Origin: Hygrocybe punicea
Lineage: Eukaryota; Basidiomycota; Agaricomycetes; Agaricales; Hygrophoraceae
NCBI GenBank assembly: GCA_963556145.1
Contig: OY744461.1
Coordinates: 9,461,228 to 9,525,227, forward strand
Length of the DNA stretch: 64,000 nt
Direction: 5' to 3'
Numbering within the stretch: position 1 is the first letter of the stretch; each line of letters begins with the position of its first letter. The notes beneath the pieces were generated by a model. That model was given only the letters and a program-made list of their open reading frames with translations, made no database searches and had not been told where the DNA came from. Made by a program: the position numbers and the translations under genes. Shown in pieces: positions 10,721-19,900 of this stretch.

Positions 10721-12480
10721 ATGCTGTGTGGTACAGCGGTGGAAACATATGTGCGGGTTGAGCTTACTCGACCCGCGGAATCAAGCTATAGCATTCTGCA
10801 ATTTGCCTGTACTTGGATTGCAGGCATCTGCATTCGGTGCATCAAACACACTCAATGAATAGAAATATATTAAGTATGTCTTTGTATGATACATCTAAGA
10901 TTCCAACAACTCGAGGATGCTCACCCGACAGACATGGCAGCCGCGGGTCGAGCATGCTCGACTCGCGGACCAATAAGCTGCCACTCCATCATGCTTGACC
11001 CACAGAAGCATACATTGGATGCTGCAGACATGAAGCCACAGGTTGAGCATGCTCAACCCACAGACCAATAAGCCATGACTCCAGTGTGTTCAACTGGTAG
11101 ACAGACAAGCTTTGACTCAAGCATACTTGACTGATAGACATACAAGCTGCGACTCAAGCATGCTCATGCGGCGACTTGAGCATGCTTGACCCACAGACAG
11201 ACAAGCCGGGACATGTGCGTGCTCAACCAACAGACATACAAGCCACCACTCAAGCATGCTTGACATGTGGACAGACAAGTCTTGACTTGAGCGTGCTCAA
11301 CCTGCGGACAGACAAGCCATGACTTGAGTATGCTCGATCGGCTGACAGACAAGGTATCACTTGAGGGTGCTCAACCCATGGACCTACAAACCGCGACTCA
11401 AGCATGCTTGACATGTGGACAGACAAGCCATGACTTGAGCATGCTCGACCCGTTGACATACAAGCCATGACTTGAGTGTGCTCATCCCGTGGACATACAA
11501 GCCGCAAGTCGAGCATGCTCGACCCGCGGACAGACAAGCCGTGACTTGAGGTGCTCAACCCATGGACATACAAGCTGCGACTCAAGCATGCTTGACCTGT
11601 GGACAGACAAGCCATGGCTTGAGCATGCTCGACCCGTTGACATACAAGCTGTGACTTGAGTGTGCTCAACCCACGGACATACAAGCCGCGACTCGAGCAT
11701 GCTCGACCCGCGCACAGACAAGCCGTGACTTGAGCATGCTTGATTCATGGACAGACAAGCCTTGACTTGAGTGTGCTCAACCTGCGGACAGACAAGCCAT
11801 GACTTGAGCGTGCTCAACCTGTGGACAGACAAGCCATGACTTGAGTGTGCTCAACCTGTGGACAGACAAGCCATGACTTGAGCGTGCTCAACCTGCAGAC
11901 AGACAAGCCATGACTTGAGTATGCTCAATCCACACACAGACAAGCTGTGACTTGAGGGTGCTCAACCCACAGACATACAAGCCGCGACTCAAGCATGCTC
12001 GACCTGTTGACAGACAAGCCATGACTTGAGCATGCTCGACCTGTTGACATACAAGCCATGACTTGAGTGTGCTCATCCTGTGGACATACAAGCCGCGAGT
12101 CGAGCATGCTCGACCCGCGGACAGACAAGCAGTGACTTGAACATGATTGATTCACGGACCAACACGCCGCGACTCGAGCATGCTCGACCCGCGGCTCTCA
12201 GGTGGATCAGTGGAGATCATTCGTGCGGTCATTTTAAGCCGCGGATCATGCAAAACGGACAAGTATTGAATGAGATATGCACCAAACACTTTGTCTAGTG
12301 TTTTGAGCATACCTACCTGTGGCCACTGAGAGTTGATGAAGTCCATATCATATAAACTGACACAGAGCCATGCATGGATGGAGGGGCATGGCATTGGACA
12401 TATTTATGTCTGCAGGTCGAGCATGCTCGAGTCGCGGCTTTTTAGTCTGCAAGTCAAGCATGCTCGAGTGGCGGCTTCAT
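10642..12480. repeat. 37-bp dyad-repeat array (element A)
   Basis: From about 11030 to 12200 a unit of 37 bp repeats about 30 times with drift. Each unit has ACAGACAAGCC or ACATACAAGC, then a dyad such as TCGAGCATGCTCGA or CTTGAGCATGCTC, then CCGCGG or CCCGTTG. The flanks (10750-11030 and 12165-12480) carry single dyads, some extended by CCGCG...CGCGG into near-palindromes of 28 bp. ORFs across this region on both strands are by-products of the repeat. Confidence 0.85.
12225..12312. repeat. truncated foldback-element copy
   Basis: CATTTTAAGCCGCGGATCAT, then CAAAACGG and CAAGTATTGA, match the arm of the foldback elements at 27067-27344 and 40361-40636. A short inverse piece (GTGTTTTGAGCAT) follows after a small loop. 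The second arm is mostly missing. Confidence 0.7.
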
Positions 12481-13136
12481 GTCTGCAATGACCAATGTGT
12501 ATGTCCATGAGTCGAGCATGCTCAGATGGCGCAGTCCCTTACATTGATTGGCCAAATGAACTCGAGGTTATGGAGAATCAGCTGGCTGCTGGGTCAAGCA
12601 TGCTCAGACAGTAGTAGTTGGCAGGATGTTTGCTGGTTATGAAAGGAGGGTGAAGTGCAGGTGGATGAGGACAACTATATGGAGATGCGAGTCATCTGAA
12701 GCAATATGCCCGAGGGAAGACCATGTTGCCATGGAGGGAGTATGCTTGTCCTGTGGGTAACTCCCGGTGGATCTTCTATCATGGGGCATCACATCACGAA
12801 GCAACAGTAAATGACTGTTGCAACTGTGGCAGCCAAGATAATCATAGGTATAATTAAGACAAGTAACATGAATGTCATAATTGGGTGTGCCGGATTATGT
12901 AAGCACATGATCGGCAGCATTGCTGAGTTTCACCAGCATATTTCAAGTTTTTCACACTCATTGCCACAGATAGAAGCATAAAGACAGCTGAATTGGAGGT
13001 TATTGCTTCCAAAAGACACAGGAAATGATGATTACTGAAAGGACAATATCGAGTTTTGTGAGAGGTTCTGACAATCATCAATATGATGAGCAAACAAATG
13101 TCAAGGCAAGCATTTCGTCACATTTTTCTATTAACT
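12313..13136. other. gene-free stretch with scattered dyads
   Basis: I see no gene. GAGCATGCTC dyads recur near 12420, 12460, 12518 and 12596, continuing element A at lower density. Confidence 0.5.
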
Positions 13137-13475
13137 GTAGTAGTATAGTAGATTTTCGAAGCCGTTAGAAATGAATTCCATACGCTTTTTTCTCGTAGTA
13201 GTATAGTAGATTTTCGAAGCCGTTAGAAATGAATTCCATACGCTTTTTTCTCGTAGTAGTATAGTAGATTTTCGAAGCCGTTAGAAATGAATTCCATACG
13301 CTTTTTTCTCGTAGTAGTATAGTAGATTTTCGAAGCCGTTAGAAATGAATTCCATACGCTTTTTTCTCGTAGTAGTATAGTAGATTTTCGAAGCCGTTAG
13401 AAATGAATTCCATACGCTTTTTTCTCGTAGTAGTATAGTAGATTTTCGAAGCCGTTAGAAATGAATTCCATACGC
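13137..13475. repeat. 58-bp tandem repeat, six copies
   Basis: A 58-bp unit starting GTAGTAGTATAGTAGATTTT and ending in CTTTTTTCTC repeats at 58-bp steps (13143, 13201, 13259, 13317, 13375 and 13433) with no visible difference. The last unit is cut after CATACGC, exactly where the LTR begins. Confidence 0.95.
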
Positions 13476-13910
13476 TGTTATGTGAATGTTTGTTTCACCA
13501 AGAATTACCGGAGTTGACTTTGTTCAGGTATCTTCTTGTTGTTCGTGGGTTTTTAATATCTAAATAACCTATCAGGAAGGGGTTTGTGGGTATATGTACT
13601 ATATGAATCAATAGAATGTAATAGTGAGGTCTCTTCAATTAAGAATTGAGACTTTGAGTAGGTATGAATAGCAATTGGGTGTGTGATGTACTGAAAATAC
13701 TAATATTCACTACTAGAATATAAAAATATGAACTAATGAATACTGATAACAATATTCACCAGTTGAATATGGACAGTTTTGGCTACAGGGCCTATTCAAT
13801 CAAGAGTATCTCTGGGTATTATAATATCTGACTTAAATCCGAAGCTTCAAACGCACATTGGCTACTAGTTCAGGGATATCTTTAATACCTTTTGAATACT
13901 CTGTTTTTTG

Positions 13911-13980
13911 TTTAGGATGAAACCTTAACCTTAGAAGTGTATCTATTTAGGATGAAACCTTAACCTTAGAAATGTATCTA
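13911..13980. repeat. 35-bp tandem duplication inside the LTR
   Basis: TTTAGGATGAAACCTTAACC and the following 15 bases occur twice, at 13911 and 13946, with a one-base difference. They lie downstream of the TATA box on the element's strand, so possibly in the transcribed leader. Confidence 0.85.
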
Positions 13981-14224
13981 GCTGACTAATGCTGACTAAT
14001 GAATTGATTGAACTGAGTGAACTGGGTGAATTCTCCTTGATGACAAGGGGAACTCAGGGAATGATAGAATAAGAGTGAACTAGACTGGATTGCAAGCACT
14101 AGCTACTACAATGAGTAACTACTACTACTAAGAGAATGAGGGATCACACTGTGTGAACCCAACTGAGAGTGACTACTGAGTGGTGAGGGGGGAAATCCTA
14201 CTGACTACTGGAATTTGGGGGCCC

Positions 14225-14232
14225 TATTTATA
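14225..14232 (-). promoter_or_regulatory. TATA box of the LTR promoter
   Basis: The minus strand reads CAGTATAAATAGGG, a consensus TATAAATA about 630 bp into the LTR. It would direct transcription toward 13476, the R/U5 side. Confidence 0.65.
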
Positions 14233-14241
14233 CTGTTGGAG

Positions 14242-14392
14242 AACAATGGGGGACTGAGAACAATGGGAAAGTGAGAACAATAGGACTGAGTCATGAGAAC
14301 AATGGATGGCATCAAAGAGGCTGTGAACAATGGGCTCTATCTCCATTTGGACTGTTTAGAACAATAGACTGCTCAGAACAATAGACCATTGT
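14242..14392 (-). promoter_or_regulatory. cluster of HMG-box-like motifs upstream of the LTR TATA box
   Basis: GAACAATGG or GAACAATAG occurs seven times on the plus strand (AACAAT at 14242, 14259, 14276, 14298, 14326, 14360 and 14377), plus one inverse CCATTGT near 14387. AACAATGG fits the SOX/HMG-box core. The cluster ends just upstream of the TATA box on the element's strand, in the place expected for an enhancer. Confidence 0.5.
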
Positions 14393-14883
14393 CTTTATGT
14401 AAGCAGAATATCACAATCACTCTCTGATGCATCCTATCTTATCATTATCTTATCATCCTCTTGTTCACATCTTATCTAATCATTTCCCATTATCTAGCTG
14501 AGCCGCTTTTGATCAATACAAGTAAACAAGATTTGTAATCAATCCATTATTGCTAATATAGGTAACAATGCTAGTTGGGCTTGTCTCCTTGCACGCGCAA
14601 TACAGAGAAATATATAATAAATACTAATGAGTGGGGGATGTGCCTCTGTGCACCATACATAAACGGCTAGGTCTGGGCATTACTAGTGAAGCCATAATAA
14701 ATGATATAAAGGTAAGCATATATGCTATTTGTGTCTGTTCACTAGCATGCGTAATGTGGAAAGGCATAGAATGGGTACTAATGAGTGTAGGTGTGCATCC
14801 ATAGTGTTGCACTTAAATATCTAAGTCCGTGGTCCGATGGTAAACCCATGACATTACACCCAAAAACACTTGGGGTCATGACA

Positions 14884-15165
14884 TCCGCACAACACAATTA
14901 AATCAACTGTCCCCAGTTGAAACCAAAAGAAAACAACTCTTTAATCTGAGAAGAAGCTTTTACATTATTACTATTCTTTTAACTTCTTCTTCATCTTTCC
15001 AAAGAATTCCTCCCAATCTCGTACTCCGCACAACACAATTAAATCAACTGTCCCCAGTTGAAACCAAAAGAAAACAACTTTTTAATCTGAGAAGAAGCTT
15101 TTACATTATTACTATTCTTATAACTTCTTCTTCATCTTTCCCAAGAATTCCTCCCAATCTTGTAC
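14884..15165. repeat. 141-bp tandem duplication at the ORF3 3' end
   Basis: Segments 14884-15024 and 15025-15165 are near-identical (CCGCACAACACAATTAAATC at both starts). The copy includes the last codons of ORF3 (DWEEF and MKKKL), so a second, unused C-terminus lies downstream. Confidence 0.9.
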
Positions 15166-15684
15166 ACCAACTCCTTCTGCCTTTAACCGATCCATGTTCT
15201 TCTTCGTAGCATTTAGTAGCGCCTTGAGGTGGTACTTAGGGCGAGTGCGCTTCTTTTGTAGCGGCTTAGGAAGTAATGCCGGAATTGCAGGGCGTTCGAA
15301 ACGATTGCGGCGAGAGGAAGTTGGGTGGTTACGATTTGTGGAAAATGAAGGAGGCGATTCGAGCCATTCTCTAAACTCCGGGTCTAAGGGTACAGATTGC
15401 GAAGGGACGGTGGCGGGTGGCATAGGAAAGTTGGGAAGACTATCCATGAAAAAGTCGAAATCGTCTGGCGGCGGACAGTCAACACCTCGTACGTTCACAG
15501 ATTCGAAATCGATGTATTCGTCAGATTCCGAAGGGGGTAGCGGTGGTGTCTGAGCGGGACTAGTTGGTTTGGTAAAAAAGTCCGTATCGTATTCGGTGGG
15601 AGTATCGAATAAGCGTGATAAATCGAGACGGCGTAGAGGAATATCCATAGATGGAGAAGGTGAAGGACTGGAGTATGATGTCAT
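15118..15684 (-). CDS. third ORF of the Ty3 element, unknown function
   Basis: An open frame of about 188 residues starts at ATG 15684; the frame stays open upstream to about 15840. It has a Ser/Pro-rich N-terminus, an acidic Asp/Phe-rich middle and a basic C-terminal third (KKRTRPKYHLKALL, then a Lys-rich end). I see no signal peptide or membrane segment, so it is not envelope-like despite lying between pol and the LTR. The acidic-then-basic layout could suit a nucleic-acid or chromatin binding accessory protein, but I do not recognise it. It could also be a captured host gene. Confidence 0.5.
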   Translation of the reverse strand: MTSYSSPSPSPSMDIPLRRLDLSRLFDTPTEYDTDFFTKPTSPAQTPPLPPSESDEYIDFESVNVRGVDCPPPDDFDFFMDSLPNFPMPPATVPSQSVPLDPEFREWLESPPSFSTNRNHPTSSRRNRFERPAIPALLPKPLQKKRTRPKYHLKALLNATKKNMDRLKAEGVGVQDWEEFLGKMKKKL

Positions 15685-15840
15685 AGTATGATATGGATTA
15701 CGGTATATGGGCGTCTGGTAGTGCTGAAGCGCTGAGCGGAATAGCGGTGCAGTTGATGTAACAGGAGACGTTAAGGGAAAATATTTGTGGGGGAACCGGA
15801 ATGGTGGGTCAAGCAATACTAATGTGGGACATTGTGTCAC

Positions 15841-16961
15841 AATAGGTCCCTGTGGGTCCAGAACTAAACTAGCCCTGGCCTTGCTATATTGGGATGATGT
15901 ATTTCAAATTCGATTTAAGGTTGTATGATTGATCAAATCGGGATTTTACCATTCCCTTGGTTCTTCAGGGTCTTGAAGCTGTATCGGGTACAGATCTGCA
16001 ATAGTACCAATGCTTATTTGGTCTAGACCGTTTACTCAGGTCACATGAGAAAACATGTGCCGGTCACGTGTTTTCCAGGGTCATAGCTGTACATTTGCAC
16101 GATCCGTCTTTTCTTTCCTCTAGTCTGCCACTATGGTTCTGTAGTGCTCCACTCCTTTTTCTTGCTATGCCACTATGCAATAAATCGTAAAAAAATCTAT
16201 CCGACGCTATGAATGGTCACTCCATCCTCCCTTCAAGAAAAACTCAAGAAAAACCAAACCGCTAAGTAACTTCTTATATTTATATTCAATTTTCACCATT
16301 ACTGAATAATTGGCATGTAGATAAGACGGTCTAAATCTAGCCGTTCCTTACTACTATCTGCTGCAATCGTTTGACAACGAATTCGTCTGGAGGATGGATG
16401 GGCCGGGGGTGATGTTGAGCATCACTCCGTTTCAACTAGGGGCGAGCGCTATATTTTTCGGGTGGGACTCAGTTGCTGGACTACTGGGAGTGGAGGGTCA
16501 CCGGTCGTTCGTCCATTTCTTTATCTTTCTATTCATACACCAGTTGTATTTCCTTTTATTCTATTTTCTATTTCATTATGTCTTGTCATTTCATTTCGTT
16601 TCGTTTCGTTTCGTTTCGTTTCGTTACGTTTCGTTATGTCTTTTATATATATTATCATTGTATTCATATAATGGGTCCGTCAACTATTAGATGAGAGGGG
16701 TTGTATTATCACTTTGTAGCGTTATATATATTTTCTTTGCATGTCTGACTTTAAAAATGACCAGCAAATCATAAAACAAATAAAATTTATCCAATCAGTT
16801 TAGATAGCATAAAAAAAGGGTGCGTGACGGGAAATCATGTGCATAGGTAAAAATAGCGGCCAATAAAAATGCATGGGGCATAGAAAAAGAGGGTGTGCAG
16901 CGGGAAATCACATGAGGGATAGGGGTCTTGGATATAACTGAATATTCAGTCACCAAAGGTG
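15841..16961. other. non-coding stretch between pol and ORF3, with a TTTCG microsatellite
   Basis: No supported gene. TTTCG repeats about nine times with drift at 16585-16640 and produces short plus-strand Phe/Val-rich ORFs that are not genes. CACGTG occurs near 16065. Confidence 0.5.
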
Positions 16962-19900
16962 CTAGAATATCGGAATCAATGCAGAAAAAGGAAATTCTTG
17001 AATGAATGAGTGTGGGGCTATACAATAGCGGTGAGGAATAATGGTATTGTATCTTTTCTGGAGTAAATCTGCAGATAGTGGCACTGGTAACTGATGAAGA
17101 TGATATATAGGATAACCATATTTTGACAACTTTAAACCTGCATCAAAGTCATCATTGCCAAGACCTGAGGGGTCATTGACTTCTCCTGGTATTTTTACTG
17201 AACCAACTGTAATGACACCTGTAATGGAACTGATTGGCGTTGTTTCATAAAGCCACATGTGACAGACAGTGGCTGGAACTTGATATTTTCTAAATTCAAA
17301 ATTCTTTGTGCGTGATGCAATGTGTGCAGCAAATTCTGGCTTGATGGCAAGAATAATATCTGTGATGTCTCCTGATTTAAGAGATATTAACTGATTTACT
17401 GAGCAATCCTCTACTTCAGCAGCTTCATCTTCCTGGTCTGCTATTTCATAAAGGATAGGGTCAGTTCGATAAATGTATGGTAAAATCCGAAATGCTGCAT
17501 AATGCTCAGCATGCACAGCACCATCTAATTCTTTTAAAACATAAGTTCCTCTTCTTGTTTGTCTGACAACTTCATATGGGCCAAGGTAACGAGGGTCTGT
17601 CTTGAATTTTCCTATAGTCATCTCCAAACGACTATTATATACTAGAACTAGTTCTCCTGGCTGATAATCACGTTTTTGCAATCGTCTATGAAATCTCTGA
17701 TCAAATTGCAATTTAGATATGAAGCGAGCCTGTTTAAGCACAGCTGCTGCTTTATCAATATCTTCTTGATGTCTTCCAAGCTGACGTATGCGGAGTGCTA
17801 ACAAATCTGATGTAGAAAGTCCTGAGCAAAAACCTTCAACCATAAATGTGGCTTCTGTTAGGTCAAAGGGAAGTATAGGATGAGTGCCATGGAGTAGATA
17901 ATAAGGTGAGTATCCAGTAACACTGCTGACTGTAATTCGGTCTGCAAATGATGCTAACTCTACGTGCTTGTGCCAATTCTTGATTTTTCCAGTCTTATCT
18001 TTTTCACAGGACTTGACTATGGCTTCACGTAGAGTAAAATGTCCTCTTTCTATTACACCATTTGCATGCTTATTGTAGGGTGATATGCGAACCTGAGGAA
18101 TTCCTAGTCTTCTAAGCAGAGACTCAAATGCTCCTTTGACTTCTCCTCCATTATCAGTAACTACATGTTCAATGGCACCATAGCGACAATAGATCTGTTC
18201 CCAGAAGAATTTTGCTAAGTTGTGTGAATTGTTTGATCTTAGAGCTTTTACTTCAGTTGCTCCTGATAAATCATCACGTGCTGCTACAATGAAATGGTAG
18301 CCTCCTGAAGGTGGCATAAACATTACATCAATGTATACCTTTTGAAAAATTGCTGTAGGGGTAGAAATTGTAGGGGAAATTTCGATTTTCTTCAAGCTCC
18401 TAATTTGACACTGATGACATGATGAAATGTGGTAATGGACATCTGCTCTGAGATGAGGCCAAAAAAATCGAAGTTTGACTAAGTCAAACACAGCTTGTTC
18501 TCCTTTATGACCTAAGTTTTCATGAGCTTGAGTGAGAATGGCGATTCTTTTCTTTGCATTCATAATCACTAATGAAGGCATTTTCTGGCCATTTCTTCTA
18601 AACAGTTTATCATCTTTTAAATAAAATTGTCCAGTTTTCTTCAGAAATCTTCTTCTTGCCTGCAAGGTATCTGTTGAAGGCATTTCCAATGTGGATAAAA
18701 AATGTTTTACTTGAATGAGTATCTTGTCCTGTTGTAATTTAATTTCATTATTTGAAAGGAGTGTGATGGCCTTGTATGGCAATTTGGTAGGGACAGTGAA
18801 GCTAAATTTTCTTATTTCATGTGGATCAGGAACATGAACAAGCAAGGCAATATCATCTAGCCATGAATCATCATGCTTTTCAATTTCTTCATTATCTGCA
18901 AGTTCTCTGCGAGAAAGTGCATCTGGTCCCCTAAACTGGGTTGCAGGTACATGAATAAGTTTGAAGTCAAATAATAAAATTCCTTGAATCCATCTGTTTA
19001 TGGCTGCATTAGGTTGTAAATCCGGTTCATTGAGCATGCCTTTTATAAACTTGGCATCTACCTCTATATGTAAATTCTTTATTCCTATTAAATACAGTCT
19101 CCAGTGGCGTAACGCGCGGTATAGTCCATATAACTCCAGTTTTGGCTGTGAATATCTGGATTCTCTTTCACTCATTGGTATTGAACCATATCTAGCAGGG
19201 CGACGATTTCCATTTTCATCTTCTTGTGATAAAATAAAACCGGCAGCAATATGGCTACTGTCTACTGATAAATATGTGGGTCTATCTGATGTATAATCAA
19301 TAGAGCGGAGTGCAGGTGCTGAAGAAACCTTTTCTTTCAATGCCTGGAAAGCTGCTTGTCTTCTTTCATCCCATATAAACTCTGCTCCTTTATGGAATAA
19401 CTCTGCTAGTGGCTTGGCTAGTGCAGAATAATTTTCTATCCAAATGCGAACTGTTCCACAGAGACCTAGGAAGCCTCTAACATCCTTGGGAGTCTTGAGT
19501 GGGGGCCAGTCCAAAACCTTTTGTACTCTACTATCATCAGGACAACGTCCTTCCGGAGTGCATTTCTGTCCTACGATCACGACACTTGAGCGGCAAAGTT
19601 GTGTCTTCTTAGCTGATATTGTCATTCCTGCACAAGCAAGGCGATGCATAATGCGATGTACATCTTGAGCGTGCTCCCAAATAAACCTTCTGATTCCTGG
19701 ATTTTCTAGTAAAACTTCTGGTCTTCCGTCTTGATCAGGATAAATGGATGAAGGTCCTTTTATAGGTAAATCATCAATGAAGCTATTTGCAGTATGAGGG
19801 ATTTCATCTTGAAGGATGAAGCACATACAACGTTGGAATTCTGCAGGTGAATTTGTGAATCCAGTGGGAAGTGATGTGAGACGAAGTAATCCCAGTGGTG

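Larger units (their letters stand above)
13476..14858 (-). repeat. 3' LTR of the Ty3/gypsy element
   Basis: On the plus strand the segment begins TGTTATGTG and ends CATTACA. On the element's strand it therefore runs TGTAATG...CATAACA, with TG...CA ends and a short inverted terminus. It lies downstream of the last ORF, as a 3' LTR should, and has a TATAAATA box in its middle. No second LTR copy or target duplication is visible, so the boundaries rest on the terminal signature and position. Confidence 0.65.

Noticed and set aside
11164..12155. Ser/Cys-rich minus-strand ORFs
   Set aside because: Produced by the 37-bp tandem repeat, with no start context or splice signals.
16394..16694. Hydrophobic Phe/Val/Ser-rich small proteins
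   Set aside because: Read through the TTTCG microsatellite in three frames. No independent support.
19000..19668. Plus-strand ORFs opposite the pol gene
   Set aside because: Antisense shadows of the conserved RT/RNase H coding region.
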